From Streptomyces sp. CB02980 (GTDB lineage: Bacteria; Actinomycetota; Actinomycetes; Streptomycetales; Streptomycetaceae), in assembly GCF_014451325.2 (NCBI RefSeq), contig NZ_JACSCH020000005.1, forward strand, positions 178,648-242,647: a DNA stretch of 64,000 nt, written 5' to 3'. A model generated the notes under the pieces. That model made no database searches. It was not told where the DNA came from and saw nothing but the letters and a program-made list of their open reading frames with translations. A program made the translations under genes and the position numbers. Position 1 is the stretch's first letter, and each line of letters begins with the position of its first letter. Shown one piece after another: positions 44,635 through 53,728 of the stretch.

Positions 44635-44847
44635 CTACTCGCCGCCCTTTTGCACAAACGACCGGACGAAGTCCTCGGCGTTCTCCTCGAGTACGTCGTC
44701 GATCTCGTCCAGGACGGAGTCCACGTCGTCGCTCAGCTTCTCCTGGCGCTCCTGGAGGTCGGAGTTCGCCTCCGTGGTGGTCTCCTCGACCTCCTCCGTG
44801 GAACGCGTCGCCTTCTGCTGTCCGCCGCCGGTGTCCTTGGTCGCCAT
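44635..44847 (-). CDS. pup: Prokaryotic ubiquitin-like protein Pup
   Basis: A 70-residue disordered modifier: [20 protein letters not shown] at the start, then [20 protein letters not shown], ending [11 protein letters not shown]. The last three codons before TAG are GGC GGC GAG, so the C-terminus is Gly-Gly-Glu, not Gly-Gly-Gln: it can be ligated by PafA without prior Dop deamidation. The helical middle binds the Arc coiled coil. ATG 44847 has GAGGGA upstream. Confidence 0.95.
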   Translation of the reverse strand: MATKDTGGGQQKATRSTEEVEETTTEANSDLQERQEKLSDDVDSVLDEIDDVLEENAEDFVRSFVQKGGE

Positions 44848-45006
44848 ATCCCTCACCCCGCTCGAATCGGCCCGCTCGGTTGAGTCCGTACAAGATCAGA
44901 CCCTATAGGGCGGGTCCGACTTCGGCCCCGCAGTTTCGACAACGCCCGGGCACTGTTTCCATGATTCCCAGTGCCGGGGTATTTCAGGCCCCGGTGGGGC
45001 CTCGGA

Positions 45007-46518
45007 TCAGCCGCCGGACAGGACCCGCACCAGTTCCTCGGCGGTCCTGCAGCGGTCCAGGAGCGACTTCACGTGGGCCTTGGTGCCCCGCAGCGGCTCC
45101 AGGGTGGGAACGCGCTGGAGGGAGTCACGGCCGGGCAGGTCGAAGATCACCGAGTCCCAGGAGGCCGCCGCGACGTCGTCGGCGTACTGCTCCAGGCACC
45201 GGCCCCGGAAATAGGCCCGGGTGTCCTCGGGAGGCGCCGTCTCGGCCCGCTCCACCTCGGCCTCGTCCAGGAGCCGCTTCATGCGCCCGCGGGCCACCAG
45301 ACGGTTGTAGAGGCCCTTCTCGGGGCGTACGTCCGCGTACTGGAGGTCCACCAGGTGCAGCCGGGCGGCGTCCCAGTCCAGGTTGTCCCGGCGCCGGTAG
45401 CCCTCCATGAGCTCCCGCTTGGCGATCCAGTCGAGCTCGCCGGCCAGGCTCATGGGGTCGTTCTCGAGCCGGTTGAGCGTGTCCTCCCAGCGGATCAGGA
45501 CGTCCTTGGTCTGCTCGTCGGCGTCCGCCCCGTACCGCTCCTCCACGTACTTCCTGGCCAGCTCGAAGTACTCCATCTGGAGCTGCACCGCGGTGAGTGT
45601 CCGGCCGCTGCGCAGCGTGACCAGGTACTGGAGGGTCGGGTCGTGCGAGACCTGGTGGAGGGTCCGTACCGGCTGGTCGACGGCGAGGTCCACGGTGATG
45701 AACCCGTCCTCGATCATCGAGAGGACCAGGGCGGTGGTGCCCAGCTTGAGGTAGGTCGAGATCTCCGAGAGGTTCGCGTCGCCGATGATCACGTGCAGGC
45801 GGCGGTACCTCTCGGCGTCGGCGTGCGGCTCGTCCCGGGTGTTGATGATGGGCCGCTTGAGGGTGGTCTCCAGGCCGACCTCGACCTCGAAGTAGTCGGC
45901 GCGCTGGCTGATCTGGAAGCCGTTCTTCCGGCCGTCCTGGCCGATGCCGACCCGTCCCGCGCCGGTCACGACCTGGCGGGAGACGAAGAAGGGGGTGAGG
46001 TGGCGCACGATGTCCGAGAAGGGGGTCTCCCGCTTCATCAGGTAGTTCTCGTGCGTGCCGTAGGAGGCGCCCTTGTTGTCGGTGTTGTTCTTGTAGAGGT
46101 GGATCGGCTGGGCCCCGGGGAGCTGCGCGGCCCGCTCGGCGGCCTCCGCCATGATCCGCTCGCCGGCCTTGTCCCAGCGGACGGCGTCGAGCGGGTTGGT
46201 GACCTCGGGCGAGCTGTACTCGGGGTGGGCGTGGTCCACGTAGAGGCGGGCCCCGTTGGTGAGGATCACGTTGGCCAGGCCGATGTCCTCGTCGGTGAGC
46301 TGGCTGGAGTCGGCGGCCTCGCGGGCGAGGTCGAAGCCGCGGGCGTCCCGCAGCGGGTTCTCCTCCTCGAAGTCCCAGCGGGCGCGGCGCGCCCGGTGCA
46401 TCGCCGCCGCGTAGGCGTTGACGATCTGGGACGAGGTGAGCATGGCATTGGCGTTCGGGTGTCCCGGGACGGAGATCCCGTACTCCGTCTCGATGCCCAT
46501 TACTCGCCGTACGGTCAT
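45007..46518 (-). CDS. dop: Pup deamidase/depupylase Dop
   Basis: A 503-residue PafA paralogue: [20 protein letters not shown], the Dop-specific loop ([20 protein letters not shown]), [17 protein letters not shown] with the catalytic Asp, and [19 protein letters not shown]. Removes Pup from tagged proteins; the deamidase role is not needed when Pup ends in Glu. ATG 46518 has an excellent AAGGAGGG 5-6 bases upstream. About 160 bases separate its stop from pup. Confidence 0.95.
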   Translation of the reverse strand: MTVRRVMGIETEYGISVPGHPNANAMLTSSQIVNAYAAAMHRARRARWDFEEENPLRDARGFDLAREAADSSQLTDEDIGLANVILTNGARLYVDHAHPEYSSPEVTNPLDAVRWDKAGERIMAEAAERAAQLPGAQPIHLYKNNTDNKGASYGTHENYLMKRETPFSDIVRHLTPFFVSRQVVTGAGRVGIGQDGRKNGFQISQRADYFEVEVGLETTLKRPIINTRDEPHADAERYRRLHVIIGDANLSEISTYLKLGTTALVLSMIEDGFITVDLAVDQPVRTLHQVSHDPTLQYLVTLRSGRTLTAVQLQMEYFELARKYVEERYGADADEQTKDVLIRWEDTLNRLENDPMSLAGELDWIAKRELMEGYRRRDNLDWDAARLHLVDLQYADVRPEKGLYNRLVARGRMKRLLDEAEVERAETAPPEDTRAYFRGRCLEQYADDVAAASWDSVIFDLPGRDSLQRVPTLEPLRGTKAHVKSLLDRCRTAEELVRVLSGG

Positions 46519-46653
46519 GCGGCCCTCCTTGCCCGGCGGCGCTCACTGTGCGCGACTCGGCGGTACCGATGAGCCTAGAGCGGCTCCGCGCTGGTGGGGA
46601 GATCAGTTGCGTATTTCCCTGTGATGCCGGGGGAAATGCTGGATGGAATGCGT

Positions 46654-46690
46654 CGGCTGCGGATGCCCGGTTTCCGGACATCCGCAGCCG
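46654..46690 (-). terminator. Hairpin between arc and dop
   Basis: A 12-bp perfect stem (CGGCTGCGGATG, 46654-46665, with 46679-46690) and a 13-base loop containing CCGG repeats. It begins 9 bases past the arc stop on the minus strand, without a T-tract; it separates arc from the dop-pup-prcBA unit or attenuates read-through. Confidence 0.7.
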
Positions 46691-46698
46691 GGGGCGTT

Positions 46699-48465
46699 TT
46701 ACAGGTACTGACCGGTATTGGCCACCGTGTCGATGGAGCGCCCGGTGTCCGCGCCCTGCTTTCCGGTGACGAGGGTGCGGATGAACACGATCCGCTCGCC
46801 CTTCTTTCCGGAGATCCGGGCCCAGTCGTCGGGGTTGGTGGTGTTGGGCAGGTCCTCGTTCTCCTTGAACTCGTCCACGCACGCCTGGAGGAGGTGGGAG
46901 ACCCGGATGCCCTTCTGGTTGTGGTCGAGGAAGGCCTTGATGGCCATCTTCTTGGCCCGGTCGACGATGTTCTGGATCATCGCGCCGGAGTTGAAGTCCT
47001 TGAAGTAGAGGACTTCCTTGTCGCCGTTGGCGTACGTGACTTCGAGGAAGCGGTTCTCCTCGGATTCGGCGTACATCTGCTCGACGACGGACTGGATCAT
47101 TCCGTGGGCGGCCGCCGCCTTGGAGCCGCTGTGCTCGGAGATGTCGTCCGAGTGGAGCGGCAGGGTGGCGGTGAGGTACTTCGCGAAGATGTCCTTCGCG
47201 GCCTCGGCGTCCGGACGCTCGATCTTGATCTTGACGTCGAGCCGGCCGGGTCGCAGGATCGCGGGGTCGATCATGTCCTCGCGGTTGGAGGCACCGATGA
47301 CGATGACGTTCTCCAGGCCCTCCACACCGTCGATCTCGGCGAGCAGCTGGGGGACGATGGTGTTCTCCACGTCCGAGCTGACACCGGATCCGCGGGTGCG
47401 GAAGAGGGATTCCATCTCGTCGAAGAAGACGATGACGGGGGTGCCCTCGCTCGCCTTCTCCCGGGCACGCTGGAAGACGAGGCGGATGTGCCGCTCGGTC
47501 TCACCGACGTACTTGTTGAGGAGTTCGGGGCCCTTGATGTTGAGGAAGTAGGACTTCCCCGCGGGCTGGCCGGTCACCTCGGCGACCTTCTTGGCCAGGG
47601 AGTTGGCCACGGCCTTCGCGATCAGCGTCTTGCCGCAGCCGGGCGGGCCGTAGAGCAGGATGCCCTTGGGCGGCCGCAGTTCGTGCTCCTTGAAGAGGTC
47701 CGGGTAGAGGTAGGGGAGCTCGACCGCGTCCCTGATCAGCTCGATCTGGTTGCCCAGGCCGCCGATCTTGGTGTAGTCGACGTCCGGGACCTCTTCCAGA
47801 ACGAGCTCTTCGACCTCGCTCTTGGGGACCACTTCGTACACGTAGCCGGACCTGGAGTCGAGCAGCAGGGCGTCGCCGGGGCGGATGGTGACGTCCAGCA
47901 GAGGCTCGGCGAGCCTCACCACCCGTTCCTCGTCGGTGTGCCCGACCACCAGGGCGCGCTCGCCGTCCTCGAGGATCTCCTTGAGGGTGACGATGTCCCC
48001 GGCGCGCTCGAACTCCATGGCCTCGACCACGTTGAGCGCTTCGTTGAGCATGACTTCCTGGCCGCGCTTGAGCTCTTCGAGCTCGATGCTCGGGCTGACG
48101 TTCACCCGGAGCTTGCGGCCCCCGGTGAAGATGTCGCACGTGCCGTCCTCGTTGGCCTGCAGGAAGACACCGAAGCCGGCCGGCGGCTGCGCGAGCCGGT
48201 CGACTTCCTCCTTGAGGGCCACGATCTGGTCACGGGCCTCACGGAGCGTGTTCGCCAGTCGTTCGTTCTGCGCGGACACGCCGGCCAGGCTGGTCTGCAG
48301 CTCGACGATCCGCTCTTCGAGAATCCTCGTGTGTCGCGGAGAGTCGGCGAGCTTGCGGCGCAGGACGGCGATTTCCTGCTCGAGATAGGCAACCTGGCCG
48401 GCGGGGTCTTCAGACCCCCGCCCCGGCCGGATGCCGCGGTTGATGTCGTCGTCGTGGGCTGCCAC
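46699..48465 (-). CDS. arc: Proteasomal ATPase Arc/Mpa
   Basis: A 588-residue AAA unfoldase: N-terminal coiled coil (residues about 15-75) that captures Pup, two OB folds (about 80-230), Walker [12 protein letters not shown] near 270, Walker [27 protein letters not shown], and a C-terminal Gln-Tyr-Leu that opens the 20S gate. GTG 48465 has GGAGG 8 bases upstream; TTG 48483 is less likely. It is divergent from the ferredoxin gene; a 20-base palindrome lies between. Confidence 0.95.
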   Translation of the reverse strand: MAAHDDDINRGIRPGRGSEDPAGQVAYLEQEIAVLRRKLADSPRHTRILEERIVELQTSLAGVSAQNERLANTLREARDQIVALKEEVDRLAQPPAGFGVFLQANEDGTCDIFTGGRKLRVNVSPSIELEELKRGQEVMLNEALNVVEAMEFERAGDIVTLKEILEDGERALVVGHTDEERVVRLAEPLLDVTIRPGDALLLDSRSGYVYEVVPKSEVEELVLEEVPDVDYTKIGGLGNQIELIRDAVELPYLYPDLFKEHELRPPKGILLYGPPGCGKTLIAKAVANSLAKKVAEVTGQPAGKSYFLNIKGPELLNKYVGETERHIRLVFQRAREKASEGTPVIVFFDEMESLFRTRGSGVSSDVENTIVPQLLAEIDGVEGLENVIVIGASNREDMIDPAILRPGRLDVKIKIERPDAEAAKDIFAKYLTATLPLHSDDISEHSGSKAAAAHGMIQSVVEQMYAESEENRFLEVTYANGDKEVLYFKDFNSGAMIQNIVDRAKKMAIKAFLDHNQKGIRVSHLLQACVDEFKENEDLPNTTNPDDWARISGKKGERIVFIRTLVTGKQGADTGRSIDTVANTGQYL

Positions 48466-48580
48466 GGTCCTCACCTCCTCCAAGGGGAGCTGGACGCTTC
48501 CTGACCCTACCTGCGTGGGTGGTGATTGAAACCCCTAGATCAAAAAGACTCTGAGGTGTGTCCGATCTTCACCCTTGCGC

Positions 48581-48600
48581 TTCCCCTGTCGACAGGGGAA
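48581..48600. promoter_or_regulatory. 20-bp perfect palindrome between arc and the ferredoxin gene
   Basis: TTCCCCTGTCGACAGGGGAA reads the same on both strands. It lies 116 bases from the arc start and 45 bases from the upstream small ORF of the ferredoxin transcript. Length and position suit a dimeric regulator controlling both directions; I do not recognise the consensus. Confidence 0.55.
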
Positions 48601-48644
48601 TACCCACCCTTCGCTGCTTGAAAGCGGGCGGTTGTATCGTCGTC

Positions 48645-48722
48645 ATGGGTCAACACCCGTCAGAGGTGGCCCGACTTACCCGCGAGAAGCGACACGAGAA
48701 GCAGAAACGGCAGGAGATATGA
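48645..48722 (+). CDS. Candidate short leader ORF before the ferredoxin gene
   Basis: Twenty-five codons (starting MGQHPSEVARLTREKRHEKQ, very basic and charged) that end TGA within the ferredoxin ATG (ATGA overlap). TATCGT at 48635-48640 would be a -10 element placing the transcript start at this ATG, so it would be leaderless. No ribosome site precedes it. Function unknown; it may couple translation of the ferredoxin. Confidence 0.4.
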   Translation: MGQHPSEVARLTREKRHEKQKRQEI

Positions 48723-49030
48723 CCGTGCAGCACGAGGCTCCGTCCACGGGCGCCGCAGAGGCGCTGGAGGTCTGGATCGACCAGGACCTGTGTACCGGGG
48801 ACGGGATCTGCGCGCAGTACGCTCCCGAGGTCTTCGAGCTGGACATCGACGGGCTCGCTTATGTGAAGAGCGCCGACGACGAACTCCTCCAGGACACCGG
48901 TGCCACGACGCCGGTCCCGCTGACGCTGCTCCAGGACGTGGTGGACTCGGCGAAGGAGTGCCCGGGCGACTGCATCCATGTGCGCCGGGTCACGGACAAG
49001 GTCGAGGTGTACGGCCCCGACGCGGAGTGA
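48719..49030 (+). CDS. Ferredoxin, 3Fe-4S type
   Basis: A 103-residue electron carrier. Cysteines 25 and 31 in LCTGDGIC (the middle Cys of the usual CxxCxxC is Asp), then CPGDC near the C-terminus. This pattern binds [3Fe-4S], possibly [4Fe-4S], and such Streptomyces ferredoxins commonly feed P450s; the only P450 in this window is 20 kb away. ATG 48719 is 2-3 bases from AGGAG; GTG 48725, 8 bases after AGGAG, is a better-spaced alternative start. A short ORF overlaps its start. Confidence 0.85.
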   Translation: MTVQHEAPSTGAAEALEVWIDQDLCTGDGICAQYAPEVFELDIDGLAYVKSADDELLQDTGATTPVPLTLLQDVVDSAKECPGDCIHVRRVTDKVEVYGPDAE

Positions 49031-49034
49031 CGGG

Positions 49035-49655
49035 TCAGGCGCCGCGCGCTTCGGCCTGTCCGGTGCGCACGAAGGCGCCGCCCTTCCAGTGCCAGCTGAC
49101 CTGCTCCTTCTCGTCGGGGCAGCAGCTGGGGACGTCGGGGGACGAGTAGCCGAGCAGGGTGGCGTGCACCGCTCCGTCGCGTACGGAGAAGTCGGTGACG
49201 CTCTTGAGGAGCTCGGGAGCGACGAGGGTGGCCACCACGCGCGCGGGTGTTCCGGCCTGCTTGCCCCGGGTGAGGACGTAGACGCCGCTCGGCGGCGTGC
49301 CGGAGCCCGCTTCGCAGTGCACGACCGCAACGGTCTCGGGGTTCCCGTCCCCGTCGAGGTCTCCGGAGGCCCGCTTGGCGACCTTGTGGGGCGCTCCCCC
49401 GCAGTCCAGGGGGTAGGCGACGCCGGCGGCCTCGGGAGCCGGTGCGGGGCTCGGTGCCGTGGCCGGGGTCGCGGTGGCTCCGGCGGGGCCGGGCTGGAGC
49501 AGGCCCGCGAGGGCGACGACCGCGGCGGTCGCGGTGGCGGTGGCGAGCCAGTGGGCCGGCCGGGCGTGGGTGTGTGCGAGGTCCGCGAGGTCCGGGGCGG
49601 CGGAGGGCTGCACGCGAGACGTCTCCTGTGGGGGTGGTGCGGCGGTTTCCGGCAT
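49035..49655 (-). CDS. Membrane-anchored or exported hypothetical protein
   Basis: A 206-residue protein: a 35-residue cytosolic start, one hydrophobic segment (WLATATATAAVVALAGLLQP), a Pro/Ala/Thr-rich linker and a C-terminal domain (residues about 80-206) with DLDGDGNPETVAVVHC, an FG-GAP-like Asp-rich motif, and paired cysteines. Function unknown. ATG 49655 has no good ribosome site; GTG 49670 is possible. It converges on the ferredoxin gene, with the stops 4 bases apart. Confidence 0.6.
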   Translation of the reverse strand: MPETAAPPPQETSRVQPSAAPDLADLAHTHARPAHWLATATATAAVVALAGLLQPGPAGATATPATAPSPAPAPEAAGVAYPLDCGGAPHKVAKRASGDLDGDGNPETVAVVHCEAGSGTPPSGVYVLTRGKQAGTPARVVATLVAPELLKSVTDFSVRDGAVHATLLGYSSPDVPSCCPDEKEQVSWHWKGGAFVRTGQAEARGA

Positions 49656-49797
49656 CGTGCCACACGTCACAGGGGGACGGAACCGTCGGGGTCGGCCTCG
49701 TGGGAGGCCGGGTGCCCGCCGAACATGAGGACGCCGCCGTCGAGTTCCCTGCCGTGGGCGGGGAACTCGGCGGCGGCGCGCCGTGGGTGTCGGGACG

Positions 49798-50685
49798 TCA
49801 GCCCTTGTTGGGGCCTTCGTAGTCCTCGCCGTAGGCGCCCTTGGCGGGGCGGCGGCGGCGCATCGGGGGTTCGACGCCGTCCGCGAGGCGGCGGGCGGTG
49901 ACGAGGAAGCCGGTGTGGCCGATCATGCGGTGATCGGGGCGGACGGCGAGGCCCTCGACGTGCCAGTTGCGGATCATGGATTCCCAGGGCTGCGGCTCGG
50001 CGTAGCAGCCGAACTCGCGGATGGATTCCACGGTGCGGGCGAGCTGGGTGGTGGTCGCCACGTAGCAGCAGAGGATGCCGCCGGGGACGAGCGCCTTGGA
50101 GACGGCCTCCAGACACTCCCAGGGGGCGAGCATGTCCAGGATGACGCGGTCGACGTCCGTGTCGGACAGGTTGTCCTGGAGGTCGCCGACGGTCAGCTGC
50201 CACGCGGGGTGGGGGCCGCCGAAGTAGCGTTCGACGTTGCCCTTCGCGATCTCGGCGAAGTCCTCGCGGCGCTCGTAGGAGTGCAGCATGCCGCTGTCTC
50301 CGATGGCGCGCAGGAGGAAGCTGCTCAGCGAGCCCGAGCCCACTCCCGCTTCCACGACGCGGGCGCCGGGGAAGATGTCGGCGAAGGCCAGGATCTGCCC
50401 CGCGTCCTTGGGGTAGACCACGGCGGCGCCGCGGGGCATGGACAGGACGTAGTCGGGGAGCAGGGGGCGCAGCGCGAGGTAGGCGACGTTTCCGGTGGTG
50501 CGGACAACGCTGCCCTCGGGGGCACCGATCAGTTCGTCGTGCGGGAAAGAACCCTTGTGGGTGTGGAAGTTCTTTCCCTCTTCGAGCGTGAACGTGTAGT
50601 GACGGCCCTTGGGGTCGGTCAGCTGAACCTGGTCCCCGACCTTGAAGGGCCCGCGTCGGCGGGCGGCACCGGTCGGTTCGGACAT
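49798..50685 (-). CDS. trmI: tRNA (adenine-58-N1)-methyltransferase TrmI
   Basis: A 295-residue methyltransferase with the N-terminal OB-like domain (FKVGDQVQLTDPKGRHYTFT, HTHKGSFPHDELIG) and Rossmann domain with VVEAGVGSGSLSSFLLRAIG for S-adenosylmethionine. It makes m1A58 in tRNA T-loops. ATG 50685 follows the M50 protease by 18 bases. Same strand as the protease and possibly its operon partner, as is common in actinobacteria. Confidence 0.9.
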   Translation of the reverse strand: MSEPTGAARRRGPFKVGDQVQLTDPKGRHYTFTLEEGKNFHTHKGSFPHDELIGAPEGSVVRTTGNVAYLALRPLLPDYVLSMPRGAAVVYPKDAGQILAFADIFPGARVVEAGVGSGSLSSFLLRAIGDSGMLHSYERREDFAEIAKGNVERYFGGPHPAWQLTVGDLQDNLSDTDVDRVILDMLAPWECLEAVSKALVPGGILCCYVATTTQLARTVESIREFGCYAEPQPWESMIRNWHVEGLAVRPDHRMIGHTGFLVTARRLADGVEPPMRRRRPAKGAYGEDYEGPNKG

Positions 50686-50703
50686 GTGACCAGAGTACAA
50701 GGA

Positions 50704-51894
50704 CTACGAGGAGGGTCGTGCCATGGCCTGGACGAAGGCGCGCTCGACGTCGGTGGTGGAGAGGACTCCGTAGATCTCGCCGGTGTCCTCGACGACGAGG
50801 TACTCGGTGGCCGGGCTGGCGCGGAGGTGGTCGAGGAGGGGCTGGCCGGTGAGTTCGGCGGGGACGCGCATGCCGTCGGTGAGGTCCTGGGCGAGGGTGC
50901 TGACGGCGACCCAGGGGCGGCGGTGTTCGGGGACGGCGGCGATGGCGGCCTCGCGGACGATGCCGGTGGGGTCGCCGTGGCCGTCGACGACGACGAGGGC
51001 GCGGGCGCCCGCCTCGTTGGCGCGGCGGAGTGCCTCGGAGAGGGGGGTGACGGGCTCGACGGGGATGGCGCGGCGGGTGAGGCTGCGGGCGCGGAGCTCG
51101 GGGAGGTGTTCGCGGAGGCGGGCCATGCGGAGGCTGTTGCCGGCGCCGGTCCAGATGATGGCGGCGAGGATCGCGGCGAGCAGGGCGTCGGTGACGGTGT
51201 TGAGGCCGCTGATGTCGTCGGTGGAGTTGCCGAGGAAGCCGGTGCGGGTGAGCAGGGGCAGTCCGACGAGGACGAGGACGGCGAGGGCGCGGCCGACCCA
51301 GGCGGCGGCGATGGTGCCGCTCATGGGCTTGCCGGTGATCTTCCAGACGACGGCGCGGAGCATGCGGCCGCCGTCGAGGGGGAGCCCGGGGAGCAGGTTG
51401 AAGATCGCGACGATGAGGTTGGAGATCATCAGGCCGGCGAGGAGGACGCCGGGGACGGTGCCGGGTTCGACGGCGTACATCGAGAGATAGAACACGCCGG
51501 CGAGGACGAGGGAGAGGAGGGGGCCGACGAAGGCGAGGACGAATTCGCGGCCGGGGGTCTCGGTCTCCTTCTCGATCTCGGAGACGCCGCCGAAGAACTG
51601 GAGCTGGATGCGGCGCACCGGGAGTTTGAAGCGGAGCGCGGCGATGGTGTGGGCCAGTTCGTGGACGAGTACGGAGGCGTAGAAGGCAACGGCGAAGAAG
51701 AGGGAGACGAGGTAGCGGGCGGCGCCGAGTTCGGGCAGGACGCGCTCGATCTGGTCGCCGAAGACCCAGGTGATGAGGGCGGCGACGAGGAACCAGCTGG
51801 GGGCGACGTAGACGGGCACGCCGAAGGGGCGGCCCATGAGGATCCCGCCGCCGGGCTCCTCGGTCCGCTGCGGCTTGGGCTCGTCCTGGTTCAC
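50704..51894 (-). CDS. M50 site-2 protease with two CBS domains
   Basis: A 396-residue intramembrane metalloprotease. HELAH (residues about 77-81) and LDGG are the zinc ligands in the first and fourth hydrophobic helices; about six helices, then two CBS domains (residues about 265-390, LVVVDGHGDPTGIV and YLVVEDTGEIYGVLS). The CBS domains probably sense an adenine nucleotide. GTG 51894 has AAAGGAA upstream. Similar actinobacterial proteins (Rip3 type) cut anti-sigma factors; the substrate here is not clear. Confidence 0.88.
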   Translation of the reverse strand: MNQDEPKPQRTEEPGGGILMGRPFGVPVYVAPSWFLVAALITWVFGDQIERVLPELGAARYLVSLFFAVAFYASVLVHELAHTIAALRFKLPVRRIQLQFFGGVSEIEKETETPGREFVLAFVGPLLSLVLAGVFYLSMYAVEPGTVPGVLLAGLMISNLIVAIFNLLPGLPLDGGRMLRAVVWKITGKPMSGTIAAAWVGRALAVLVLVGLPLLTRTGFLGNSTDDISGLNTVTDALLAAILAAIIWTGAGNSLRMARLREHLPELRARSLTRRAIPVEPVTPLSEALRRANEAGARALVVVDGHGDPTGIVREAAIAAVPEHRRPWVAVSTLAQDLTDGMRVPAELTGQPLLDHLRASPATEYLVVEDTGEIYGVLSTTDVERAFVQAMARPSS

Positions 51895-52017
51895 GGGTTC
51901 CTTTCGTCGCGGAGGGTGACCCACGTCGGTGTGTCACGGTTCGATCATGCAGTGCGACGGGGTCCCAGGTCGATGGTATTCCGCTCGCTGTCGGTGGCGG
52001 GTCGTAGGGTCTTCGTC

Positions 52018-52920
<903 letters not shown>

Positions 52921-52962
52921 TGCCGGTGTACCTCGTGAGCTCAGCCCCGTGAAGGAGCCCTT

Positions 52963-53640
52963 GTGACGATCCGCGTCCTCTTGGTCGACGATCAGCCGCT
53001 GTTGCGCACCGGCTTCCGGATGATTCTGGAGGCGGAGCAGGACATCGCGGTGGTGGGTGAGGCCGGGGACGGTCTCCAGGCGCAGGACCAGGTGCGGGCG
53101 CTGCAGCCGGACGTGGTGCTGATGGACATCCGGATGCCGCGGATGGACGGGGTGGAGGCGACCCGGCAGATCACGGGTCCGGGCCGGGACGGTCCGGCGA
53201 AGGTGCTGGTGCTGACGACCTTCGATCTCGACGAGTACGTGGTGGAGGCGCTGCGGGCGGGGGCGAGCGGTTTTCTCCTGAAGGACGCCCCGGCGACCGA
53301 GCTGGTGCAGGCGATCCGGGTGGTGGCGGCCGGTGAGGCGATGCTGGCGCCGTCGATCACGCGCCGGCTGCTCGACAAGTACTCGGCGCATCTGCCGACG
53401 GGCGAGGAGCAGGTGCCGGACACGCTGAACACCTTGACGGACCGTGAGGTCGAGGTGCTGAAGCTGGTGGCGCGGGGCCTGTCGAACGCGGAGATCGCGG
53501 CGGACCTGTTCGTCAGCGAGACGACGGTGAAGACGCATGTGGGCCATGTGCTGACGAAGCTTGGCCTGCGGGACCGGGTGCAGGCCGCGGTGTACGCGTA
53601 CGAGAGCGGTCTGGTGCGGCCGGGGGCCAACGGGCAGTAG
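52963..53640 (+). CDS. NarL/FixJ-family response regulator
   Basis: A 225-residue regulator: receiver domain RVLLVDDQPLLRTGFRMILE, phosphorylatable Asp near residue 54 (VVLMDIRMPRMDG), Lys in FLLKDAP; C-terminal LuxR helix-turn-helix LTDREVEVLKLVARGLSNAE and VSETTVKTHVGHVLTKLGLR. No sensor kinase is adjacent, so it is an orphan. GTG 52963 has GAAGGAG upstream. It follows the nuclease gene by 42 bases. Confidence 0.93.
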   Translation: MTIRVLLVDDQPLLRTGFRMILEAEQDIAVVGEAGDGLQAQDQVRALQPDVVLMDIRMPRMDGVEATRQITGPGRDGPAKVLVLTTFDLDEYVVEALRAGASGFLLKDAPATELVQAIRVVAAGEAMLAPSITRRLLDKYSAHLPTGEEQVPDTLNTLTDREVEVLKLVARGLSNAEIAADLFVSETTVKTHVGHVLTKLGLRDRVQAAVYAYESGLVRPGANGQ

Positions 53641-53668
53641 TCCCGGCGGGTACGACGGGAGCAGGGAC

Positions 53669-53715
53669 GACGGGAGGGGCCCGGTGCGCGTGATGCGCGC
53701 CGGGCCCCTCCTGTC
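53669..53715. terminator. Bidirectional terminator after the response regulator
   Basis: A 21-bp stem (53669-53689 with 53695-53715, loop GTGAT; two G-T pairs, no mismatches). It lies 28 bases after the response regulator and 13 bases after the convergent binding-protein stop. Confidence 0.92.
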
Positions 53716-53728
53716 GTGTCCGGGGCGG

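Noticed and set aside
48581..48600. 20-bp palindrome read as a transcription terminator.
   Set aside because: It lies upstream of both divergent genes, has no loop and no T-tract, so an operator is more likely.
49783..52017. Long plus-strand open frame running through trmI and the M50 protease into the RecB-like gene.
   Set aside because: Only its last 300 codons are a real gene (start 52018). The rest is antisense to two well-supported genes.
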